A program made the position numbers and the translations under genes. Under the pieces are notes generated by a model that ran no database searches, was not told the DNA's origin, and saw only the letters and a list, made by a program, of their open reading frames with translations. 60,000 nucleotides of DNA from Symsagittifera roscoffensis (Eukaryota; Xenacoelomorpha; Acoela; Convolutidae): positions 81,076,751-81,136,750 of the forward strand of contig NC_087062.1 in assembly GCF_963678635.1 (NCBI RefSeq), in the 5' to 3' direction. The first letter of the stretch is position 1. Each line of letters begins with the position of its first letter. Of the stretch, positions 35,647 to 45,129 are shown piece by piece.

Positions 35647-37436
35647 TTTCCCAAATGGGAAAAAATTAAACTGCACTAGGATGGCAATTAGTTGGCAAAT
35701 AAGGTGACTGACCCTTTTCTCCCTCTGAAGAAAGCTAGCGAAAATGAAATAGTTAGCACCGACCAATACCACAGTAAAATTTTGTACTCCGACGGAGTGA
35801 CTGATTAGTGTAAGCGGCAGTTAAACAATGTTTAAAAATCTGATAGCGCTAGAAGACTTAAGACAAACTAAAGAAGCGCTGAGAATATCCTTGGAGATAT
35901 TATAGGAAAAAAAATGAGTCTCAGTTTTTAGGTTTAATGCCTTCCTTAATTTTTTCTAGCTCTGTATTGACGATTTAACTATTAAAGTCTATGAAGTCAT
36001 TGAAGCTGTTCACTGCATCTCTTAGTGACTGATCAGTAGAGGACAGAGATAGTGGGTCAGATAAAGAAGAATTTGATGAGCAAACTGTATTCACTCCGAT
36101 TGAATGCTGAAAATTGGGGTTGGTTTGTCCGAAGGATTTTCATTGATGTTTCCAGAAGTGAGGCCAGATCGGTCGTTGTCGTCAAGAGAGATCGGATTTC
36201 GCACGGAGCCAGGTTTGTAGTCAATTTCGTCTATAATATCTATGTAAAACCTTTTACCATAGAATTGGGGAGGTTCAAAGTTTGGCCTCGAGCGTCTTAA
36301 TTTAAAATTGTTACCAGTATTAGTGGTCTCCTCTGACTGGGTTTCTTGCAAAGTCGCGTTGTCATCTGAGGAATCGACAATTTCGAAAATCAGAAAGTCA
36401 ACCAATTTGTCCCCCTCAATTTCTTCCTTCTCTCCGCTGGAGTATCCGAGGGTTTTATCGTCAAGTGTGGAGTGAGAAGGTTGTTTTGTTGGAGGTAGTG
36501 GTACTTTGTCCTGCGGGGATTATGCTGATTGGACAATCCAACGGATCTGACGTTTGAGGCTGGTCATCTAAAATCTCACATTTTATATTAGCTTGAGATG
36601 TTTGAGTATCTAAAGAAGGAATAACGGGTTGATGAGAATTAAAATTATCCGAGATGAGGAGTTCTCTAATCACAGCCCTGCAGGGAAAACCACCCGTGAT
36701 CCATTCCAATCGCTAATGTTGGATATATCCGACGGAATGAACATAGATTCGTCACCTGCTAAATATCCCGCGTTGGAAGTCGAAGCCTTGTTTCGAGTTG
36801 GTCTGTTCTTAGTTGCTTTGTTGGAATGATTCGATACTCTTGTCCTAGTATTGTTGTCCGACGTGGCTGAATCTGTCAATTGTCTAGTCTTTGGGCCAAT
36901 TTTTCTTGCCTGTGAGGGTTTGTGTTTTGAGATCTTTCTCGAATCTACTTGAAAATCAGAGATAGGAAATGATAAGAAAGAGATATTTTCTTTCAAATAA
37001 CGGAGAAAAAATGACTTAGATTTCGAAATAGCATTGTCAGATTTTCTTATGATTTTTCCATTGGATAACTCTACCGTAGATTTTGATGCATTTATAATTT
37101 TCTGGTTGAGATGTTTGAAGAAGAGATTTCCGTTTATACTTCCATAAGTCTTTCGAAGTATTTTACCTTTGAAAGGGCTTTGTAGAGTTAAGCGGGGAAA
37201 AGAAGGTTTAGATGCAGGTGGGTAGTCCGATTCGTACACTTTCCTTGCTGGAGACTGGTTCTTCTTTGGGATTAGGCTGTCCTTGTAGCGGTCCTCAATC
37301 CGGTCGTCTGTCTTCCAGTCGAGAGCTTGTTCCTTGCTTAAGATTGTCTTCGCTTTGTTCAAAAAACCACCGGATAATTTACTAGTTGCCAAGTGCTTCA
37401 AGATCGTATTCGAATTTCTAATAAAGTGGACTTCGA
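35647..37436 (-). pseudogene. 3' part of decayed Ty3/Gypsy pol: integrase C-terminal region and tail
   Basis: Minus-strand frames at 37,401-36,670, 36,709-36,461 and 36,405-36,091 encode a Lys/Ser-rich region containing STVELSNGKIIRKSDNAI, which looks like the C-terminal region of a gypsy integrase. A long polar tail follows. The frames are interrupted by shifts and stops. Between 35,647 and 36,090 only untranslated element 3' sequence with a short polypurine-like TTTGGGAAA beside LTR B is visible. Confidence 0.6.
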
Positions 37437-38260
37437 ACGGTGGGCATTTTATTTTTGATTGAAAGGAAAAACGTGGGTTCCAAATGATTTTTGAAATAGC
37501 GAGTTTTTAAGAAGGTTTTTGTTGCTCGAAAGTCATTGCTAATGATTTAGTTTTTACATTATGTACATCGGTCGATGCATTTTGGCCGATGCATGTTTTG
37601 AAAATCGGTCGATGCATAATAGAAGATATTTGTTTTTTCCCCAAGTGGTGTCTAATGGGCCTGCAAAACCAAGATTTAATTCTTCGTTAGGTTCGGAAAG
37701 AGGTGATAGCTCGCTGGTTTGAGTAATAGTTATAATACTTTTTATGTTCTTACCGGTTTGTGTGCATTGTAAACAATTTATACCGTGGAAGTAGATTTGA
37801 CGATTTATGCGAGGCCACCATAAATTGTGCCAGGTATTTCATACCAAACTGTCCAAGGGTGCGATTCGTGTAAAATTTTCATTACTGCATTCCGAAGGGT
37901 GAAGGGGATAACCAGTTTTCCGTCCATGTAGAGTACTCCGTCAGATTGGTGTAGTTCTTTTGTAAATTGGTTAAGGTAATGTGAGTTTGCGTTAATCTTT
38001 TCTTCTTTGTTTTGAAGGGCTGAAACGATCGGAGCTAGCATGGGGTCTTCCTCCGTAAGAAGGACCACTAACTCAGCGTTGAATAACAATTTTGAATCCA
38101 AGGGTCGTTTCGGCAATTTCAAATTTTCTCGATATTTAGACACTAGTTTTTTGTGTTCTGAAGAAATCGGGAAATCAATTGTGACCTGTGTACCGGAAGT
38201 AGAAGGAATAATTACAATTGATTATTTGACATGTTTACACTATTTATAATTTGAAGATCT
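37437..38260 (-). pseudogene. Decayed integrase zinc-binding region; catalytic core missing
   Basis: The minus-strand frame ending at 37,805 contains LVIPFTLRNAVMKILHESHP. After a frameshift it continues as WWPRINRQIYFHGINCLQCT, so the HHCC zinc-binding order is recognisable. The DDE core, expected between about 37,440 and 37,740, is absent: no TDNG or NGxxE-like segment is seen. This copy is defective by deletion as well as by frameshift. Confidence 0.7.
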
Positions 38261-38750
38261 TGCGAACTAATAATCAAGCTACAATTAATAATTAAGAAAG
38301 AAATAAAGGTTGAACTTGATAAAGTAATTTTTGTTGTGTCAATGTTTGAAAAACCCGAAGGAATACATTTGGAATTAGAGAATTCAGTGCTTTAGTTTTT
38401 TAATAGCAAATTGGAATAGATGAGTTAATAAATTTAAGAGCTATGATTATCACATAATTACGTAATTTTGTGTAATTGGAATTTTCCGGAGTAATGCCAA
38501 TGTTATTGCATAACGATTTATTATCATCCGAAGGATTTAAATCTTTGTATATTTTTTCGGTAGTTGCAACTACAAATTCTTCCTTGTTGTGAGATGGAGA
38601 TATTGCTTTTCCCGAAGGGGATCTGAAATTTAGATTGGTAAAGCCCATGTCATTCCCTGCTAGGTGTTTTATTGTAAAATTAAACGGTAAAAGGCGATCA
38701 ACCCATCTTGTTAAGCGGCTGTGTTAAGTTTTGTTTCCGTGATTTGGTGA
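38261..38750 (-). pseudogene. Degenerate spacer between RNase H and integrase
   Basis: Minus-strand frame 38,648-38,400 begins MGFTNLNFRSPSGKAISPS, in keeping with the variable linker between RNase H and integrase in gypsy pol. No motif is decisive. Confidence 0.4.
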
Positions 38751-39270
38751 TAATGCTAAAAATAGGGCTTATTATGGTTGATAATACTTTCAAATTCGGA
38801 ACCGTAAAGATAATTCTCATAGTGCTCAACCGCCCAAACCACTCCCAACAATTCCAATTCGTTTGTCGAATTATTAGATTCGTGAGGATTTAAAAATCTT
38901 GAATGGAAAGATATCGTTATCCAGTCAATCCCATGAAGTTGTTCGAGGGAAGCGCCAAGTCCAAAATGGGGAAGCATCGGTTTTTACTCTCCTAACGCGT
39001 TTAACATCGAAGTGGGTATTTTCTGTGAGGTTAACTATTTCTAATTTTATTTTCTCGAACGCTTTTGTATGGTCCTCATTCCAAGAGAAAATTGATTTCT
39101 TGTTCAAAAAACGTCTTAGAGGGCTTCCGAGGGATGCTAAATTCGGTACGAATTTAATAAGATGGTTTGTTGACCCGAAGAATGATCTTAATTTTTTTTA
39201 GGTTTTTTGGAATTGGGATATCTTTGATCGCTTTGGTTTTGTTGATTAGGGGGCAATTCCTGATTTTGAT
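38751..39270 (-). pseudogene. Decayed RNase H domain
   Basis: Minus-strand pieces include SWNEDHTKAFEKIKLEI and VKTDASPF (first catalytic Asp context). After a frameshift come GLGASLEQLHG and SNNSTNELELLGVVWAVEHY, containing the second catalytic region. TDHK-like sequence is degraded to INHNKPYF. Order and spacing fit Ty3/Gypsy RNase H. Confidence 0.75.
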
Positions 39271-40200
39271 ATTTTAAAACCGAGCCATTCTATTTCAATT
39301 TTAAGAATTCACCTTTTAACCATTTGACTGCAAAATTCAAGTTATCTAAATTCGACAAAATTTTATAAACGTTGTTCTTGTGATCAAAAAAACTTCCTTT
39401 GGAGGCAACTAAAATATCGTCAAGGTAACAATTGAACGAAGGAATGTTTCCGATTGTCGAGTCCATGACTCTTTGAAACTCATTTGGCATATCGCCCAGT
39501 CCATAAAAACCGGTTAAAAATTGATATGTACCCGTTATATCTCCGCCTACCAGACTAAAATTGCATTGACTGCTAGTAAAAAGGTCCAAGGAGAATTGCC
39601 TATATGCGCTCTTTAAATCTAGATTTGTAAACCACACTTCTCCGGCGGAATTGGTTGAAATTTGTGAGGCTACCTTGTCGATTAATTCGTGAATGTTGGG
39701 CATTTGGTATTTGTTCTTGTAGATTTGTTTGTTAATGAATTTTGAATCTAGAGCTAAGTTTATCGATTTGTCCTTTTTGCAGGTGATAACTATTGGACTA
39801 ATAAATCTGTCTTCGTCGCAATTTTTGTAGTTTTTTGATATGTCTCTCTGTTTTTAATCGGTTTAATTCTGTCTACTGAATCAAGTAAGTGGATCGGAAC
39901 GCAACTGCCCTTTAATTGAATGGGTTTTAGTGGTTCATGGAAATGTATTATGTTTATTTGTTTTTTGGATTTTCCAATCTGAAGGAAAAGTTGTTCAAAG
40001 GTATTGGATATAATTTTTGTTTCTTTCTCTTTGTTCGGCGAAGAAATTAAACTTTTGTACTTACAATTTTTCTTGTTGAGGTAATGAGGGAAATGCTTCT
40101 GGGATACTTCGATTCCCACTTTTGGCAAACTTTCGTTTCCAAAGATGTTTTTTTTATGTCCTTCCGTTAGCAAAACGTGGCATTCCCTGTGAGACCATCA
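39271..40200 (-). pseudogene. Decayed reverse transcriptase
   Basis: Minus-strand frames encode, in order, PLKPIQLKGSCVPIHLLDSV (RT N-terminus), YQMPNIHELIDK, LDLKSAYRQFSLD (first catalytic Asp), FYGLGDMPNEFQRVMD and YLDDILVASKG (catalytic YLDD). Stops and frameshifts separate them. The motifs place it in Ty3/Gypsy. Confidence 0.85.
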
Positions 40201-41064
40201 ACTCGAAAAAAATTGGTAAGATAAGTTTTTCAGTGATATTGATCGCGTTGTCCGTGAAACCACAATAGAGTTCTTTCGTCGCCTGATCCACCAGATATAT
40301 CTTCAAATATGGGTCTCGTAACTTCAATTCATGTATAACATTTCGTTTACGAAGCTCACTGGACTAGCTGAATCTACCTGAATGTTGAGAATTCCTGGTT
40401 TTCGTTTCCTGGGCCAATGTTTTCTAGTTTCTTCAATTCTTTTCCTTGGCTGTCATAGATAGTTGTCTTATTTAATACAGAGTAATCATGGTTATCGCGC
40501 TGTCCGGATTCCGACCATGCATGTATTACTCCACAGCATTCTCTATTTACAGGGTCGTTATTTACATCCGGTTGTTCCGAGGGATAATTACAATCTTTAT
40601 TATGTACAATTTGGCTATCTACATTATTTACGTTCTTACGGCGTGATTTACAAAGTCTGGTGAAATGTCTGCCATGTATATACGATGTACAAGTTGTGTC
40701 CTTTGCGGGGAACACTGCCAGGTGTTCTTTAGAAAATGTTCCGCCGCACTTCATGCAAGTGTTGCTCCTTTCGATATTAAAAGTGAGTTCTCTTTTAATA
40801 TTGAAATGATTAAGAGGTTTATTGGAAAATATCCGTTGGATTTAAAAGTACTCGTCATTTCCATGTGGTTTGTTCTACCTTTTTCGTCAATCAGGGTCTT
40901 GTTTAATGCCTCCAGAAGTAGTAAGGTTTCAGTGAGGAGTTTGCGTTGGATGTCCGAGATCTTCATGTTATTTATATAAGTGTCGCGGATCCATTCGTCT
41001 TCTCCTGCGGATGTATTACATCTCTTTGCCATTTCTGCGAGGGCTCCCCAAAATTGTTCTAACT

Positions 41065-41065
41065 C

Positions 41066-41113
<48 letters not shown>
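41065..41113. repeat. (TC)n microsatellite in gag copy 1
   Basis: TC repeat with one TTTC interruption, about 10 bp longer than at 34,870-34,908. On the element strand it encodes a run of alternating Arg and Glu. Confidence 0.9.
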
Positions 41114-41115
<2 letters not shown>

Positions 41116-41621
41116 GTTCTATATTCAGTAACTTTTGTCTTTTGAATCTTACATTTGTTTTTCTCACGAACGCTATCGACAGATTTTCCCAGAACTCTTT
41201 AAAAGGATCTTTTAGGATTTTAACTCTCATGGACTTTTGGCCGAATATTTTCTTTCCTTCGTTTCCAGGGGCTAAATAAAGTATATTAAAGTTTTTCGTC
41301 GGCCTCTTCGAATCTCATGCCGTTGAATCTTTTTGTTTCTGACTTTATTGAGGTCATTTCTTCGTCGTCGTATCTCTTTTGTTCGCGAATGTTCCTTTCC
41401 AACCGGGATGTTTTTTGTGGTTCTGTTTCGCTCCCCGCTGGATTTGCCAGAAGTGGGGGTGTGGATGATATCGTTCTGTCGGATTTAGCAGATTATCTAT
41501 ATCGACATTTTCCTTTGCAATTATTGCTAGTTGAAATAAGTCGCTCCACTCCTCCCAAGGAACTGGTGGGTCCACGTGTGGTTTTGCCAGAATGAGGGTA
41601 ATACTTTTACGTTTGATTCGT

Positions 41622-41639
41622 AACTGTTTGACTGCGCCA
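41622..41639 (-). promoter_or_regulatory. Primer-binding site next to LTR C
   Basis: TGGCGCAGTCAAACAG directly follows the 3' edge of LTR C on the element strand, identical to the site beside LTR B. Confidence 0.7.
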
Positions 41640-41852
41640 TGATAAAATGTTCCTTTGTTATAGCTAATTCTACTTATGTACAGATAAAAACGTGTTTAAA
41701 AGTGAAATAAGCTCAAAGTTAAAACATTAAAAAGTGAGCAGAGCATTCTCTCCGCCGGAGAGATTGAGCATATCAAGGTCAAAGCTAAGTAACCAGTTAT
41801 GGTAATTTACAGATTAATTAATAACTAGAATAAAATAGTGCGATTCACGACA
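41640..41852 (-). repeat. Ty3/Gypsy LTR, copy C (213 bp), 5' LTR of the full copy
   Basis: Same length, ends and internal hairpin as copies A and B. It is followed on its outer side by GTAATC, compared with AATAAT outside LTR A; the shared TAAT could be the remnant of a target duplication, with one mismatch over five bases. Confidence 0.9.
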
Positions 41853-41865
41853 GTAATCAGGGTCT

Positions 41866-42210
41866 TTGTCAATGGTATCCAAAAACTTTGAGAAGATAGG
41901 TAAAAATGAGTATTCCGATTTATTGAAAATGCTAGCCATACACTTTCCATATCTGAAAAACACCAATCCTAAACTTTTAATGAAATTTTATGTACTTATT
42001 GACATGCATGAAAAATGCATGACTAGCATTTTTCCACTTAAAAAATTGAACGATTATGATTTGTTATTAGCCCGGGTCGTCAACCTGAGTTTTTTGAGTA
42101 TTTCTGAAAAACGTTTGCTTGAAAAACAGCCTAGATTCGTGATAAGAAAACTCAAAAATATAAGACAAGTTATGGTTTTGGCATTGCAGAATCCAAAATT
42201 AGAAACGTAG
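41866..42210 (+). CDS. Unrecognised exon-like ORF beside LTR C
   Basis: An open frame without low complexity begins within the 43-bp shared segment (first ATG at 41,872: MVSKNFEKIGKNEYSD) and ends at 42,210. It contains Leu/Lys-rich helical stretches (LLKMLAIHFPYL, ISEKRLLEKQPRF). I recognise no family. It may be a host exon disrupted by, or lying beside, the insertion, or an internal fragment of another element. No clear acceptor can be seen because the left side is LTR. Confidence 0.35.
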   Translation: MSMVSKNFEKIGKNEYSDLLKMLAIHFPYLKNTNPKLLMKFYVLIDMHEKCMTSIFPLKKLNDYDLLLARVVNLSFLSISEKRLLEKQPRFVIRKLKNIRQVMVLALQNPKLET

Positions 42211-44624
42211 AAACTTTTTGCTATCTTTTTGTCAACGACTTCAACTATATATTTCGGCACTGATGTACTTGGGCACTCTTTTACTGCCCTGTCTATATAA
42301 ATGGCTGAGAATTTCACGTACAGTTTATTAGTATTTATTACCATCAGTAATTGACCGTTTAGCTTAGGGTTAACCTGATGCCCTGTTAAATTTGAATTTG
42401 AAGGTGATTCATGTTCATTGCGCCATTTGGGTTTATTTTTATCTCACTCGTTATATTTTTGGGGGCTATTATTATCACCGAGGGCGTTGAAAGATCTAGG
42501 ATTTGTTAGCGGGCATGGTTTCATTGTTTAGTCGACCTTCTACCAATTGAATTTTTGAACTTTGTTGAAATGATCAAAACACAAAGTTTATTATAGAAGT
42601 TTTTGCGCCGCGTGCAAAGAAAACAAGATTGCTTGTATCAGGGCAAAGCCTTAGAAGCACCTACTGCCCTTTAACTGCTTTTGAGCTGATAAAATCAAAT
42701 TTAGAGTGTTTAAGTTTTTAGTAATTGTGAGTTCCATTTTTTTAAAAACCTATTAGCTCATTAAAAGTTTTGATAATTTTGTGCCACATAATAGAACAGA
42801 TCCATATCAGTAGAGCAAAGTAAAACATAAAAAATAGTAATTTTTCAAAATAATAATTATATTTCTTCATTTTATCCTCTGAAACGTTATGTAAAGTAAA
42901 AAGGATGTATTGAGAGTCTGTCTTGTATCTTAGTAAAAAAAAACAAATGAGCGGCCTCGATAGAAATTGGAACAATTAAATTCGTCGCTTACGCGTCGTG
43001 TAATAGGAGCGCAAAATATTTCGCGTTAATTGTCCCATATTGATCATTACAGAAAATTTCGAAGCTCCGAAATTTTATAAACCTTTATAGGAGGGTATTT
43101 TTTTCTTCTATATTTGAGCTCAAGAAACAAAATTTTTCGGGTACATAAAAAACAAGAAAAAAAAACAAGAAAAAATCTTTGATAGCTTTCAACAACCAGA
43201 ATTGAGGGGTCAAAAAAGATTGATCCTTTCGTGCGCTACTGAGATTTAAAATTCGAACAAGACTCCCAAATTTTTTCAGCTTAACATGTATCGATCGCTT
43301 TTTTCCCACATGTAGTGTCGCCATTTCAGAGCGAAACAAAACTTCTCCTAAATCAAGTCGAAGCTTTCAGTGTTGCGATTGTACATAAAGTCCAACTTCA
43401 AAAAGTTTCGCTTGAAAATTGAACGAAAACTGAAGAAAAAATTTTAAATCGTACATCAGAGCGAGAACCTGGATGTTCTGACTGCACTTTAAAGCCAATT
43501 TAAAAAAAATTGCGAACCAATTGGGAAAAAAATGAAAAAAAAAAATAGTTTTGTTTTGGTTTTTTTTTCAATTTAACAGCCCAAACTTTATGTAGAATAT
43601 AATGAGTGCATCTAGCGCCTCGTAATAATAAAACAACAACAGTTTGCTGGCCGCATTTTTCTTTGAAACGTGTTAATCTGCGTCTTGCATGTGTATTAAG
43701 AACGCAATATATCGCATTAATTATTCCAAATTGTTCAAATTTGTAGTTTTCAATTTTCGAAACAAAGATGTTAAATTTGTTTTTCTTAATTCAAAAATCA
43801 AACATCAAAAAATTTCAGATGATATGAAAAAAAAACCTCGAAAAGTACTTGAAAAGTCAAAAACTGTCTGAGTAAACAACCACCCCAAGCATAAACACGA
43901 ATAAATATACGGAAATTCGTCGGAAAGTACTTGAAAAGTCGAAAATTGTCTGAGTGAAAAAACAACCCAAGCATAAGTAAAACCTATGTTTATAGGGCCG
44001 AGTGATGTTTCATGACTTGCCTCTTTCAATTTGGAACGTTTAAGCTCGCAGCTTACGCGTGCTATAGAAATGCAAGGTACCGAGCGTGAGTCGAACCGAA
44101 TCGGCCAAATTAGCAATTTTCAAATCCTTATAGCCTTACAAAGAAAACCACAGGTATTTGTACTGTTTTTCAAAAAAGTGACGGAATATTTGAACATTGT
44201 GTGGTTTTTTCTCCAAACCAATATCGATTTTTTCATTGGCCAGTTGTGAACAAAATTTCTATGCCATCTGAACGGTATGGGCGTACTGTGCTGAAATTTG
44301 AAAAGATATTTTAGCTGTGACCTTTTTTTAAGTTCAGAAGTTACCAATTTGAGTAATTCAGAAGTTACCAATTTGAGTAATTAAAACAATTAACGCGCGA
44401 GATATTTCGTTCTATCAACGCGCGTGCGGCTATTAATATTGTGGCAATACGCTCACAAATCGTTTCAAACGGAACTAAAGCGAAACATTTTGTGTATTGA
44501 TTAAGTTAATAAAAGCTAAGAACATCAAATATTGGAAGAGGTCCAAATTTTTTTCAAAAACTATTTTTAAAACATTGAAGAGCAGTCGGAACTTTCATTA
44601 CTTTGCCCTGATACAAGCAAAATG
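42211..44624. other. AT-rich intergenic region with small repeats, no gene seen
   Basis: Contents noticed: an ~82-bp tandem duplication (43,842-43,977, AAAGTACTTGAAAAGTC motif); a perfect 24-bp tandem duplication at 44,333-44,380 (TTCAGAAGTTACCAATTTGA core); and three or four diverged copies of a CGCGTTAATT-type element (42,981-43,050; 43,681-43,745; 44,041-44,085; inverted at 44,375-44,440). Short frames on either strand have no domain. Confidence 0.5.
44333..44380. repeat. Perfect 24-bp tandem duplication
   Basis: Two adjacent identical copies starting TTCAGAAGTTACC and ending TTTGAGTAA. Confidence 0.95.
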
Positions 44625-45005
44625 GTTGGGGTTGGTTTAGAGGGGCTTTGGACTCCCCTTCAGGGATTCGACCCCTTACCAACCATATTACTTTATGACA
44701 CCAATCCATTTTTGGCAAAGAACGATAAATTTTTTAAAGGTGCCTTCGTCGCCAATGATTGCCAATTTTGAAGGGAAGAAGGCGCCAAAATAATGGCACT
44801 TCGACCCGCTTTTTCAAAAAATTGGCATTTTTGACTAATTTCTTACCGGTTTTTTCGGCTTTTTTCGTCGCCTGCGAAGCACAAAATTTTGTTTATATAC
44901 GGCCTTTTTACTGTTCTGGGTAAGCCCGGAAAATCAATTTGGAAGACCTGAAAAAAAAGTTGACAAAGTTTTTGAAAATCTCCCACTAGAGAAAATGCTA
45001 GATCC
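44625..45005 (-). mobile_element. hAT-like miniature element (dispersed copy)
   Basis: Blocks in order: GGTTTAGAGGGG, CTTCAGGGATTCGACCCC, AAAGGTGCCTTCGTCGCC, GAAAATCAATTTGG, GTTGACAAAGTTTTTGAAAA and GAGAAAATGCTAGATCC. The last two correspond to the left end of the array copies (reverse complement of GGATTTTCTCGAGG and GTCGACTTTT), so this copy shows both halves of the element. It lies just beyond the 3' end of the complete receptor gene. Confidence 0.6.
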
Positions 45006-45129
45006 TAAAATCCTAAATTTGCTGAATAAAAAACCAAGCATAAATATTCCGTCACACTCTTCGAAAGTCAGAACCAAAATGTAAAAGAACAGAGGCGGTG
45101 ATATGCATAACAATTTCATGAATTTACTT

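Larger units (their letters stand above)
40201..41639 (-). pseudogene. gag and protease start of the full-length decayed Ty3/Gypsy copy
   Basis: The minus-strand frames match the second copy at 34.15-35.43 kb almost throughout. They include VPWEEWSDLFQLAI, an (Arg-Glu)n tract from a TC microsatellite, the capsid-like FWGALAEMAKRCNTSAGEDE, and a nucleocapsid knuckle. The second Cys of the CTSY segment and the Cys of the CPAK segment are replaced (Y, F). Capsid and knuckle are out of frame with each other. From about 40,350 toward 40,200 the sequence is the protease region. Confidence 0.8.
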
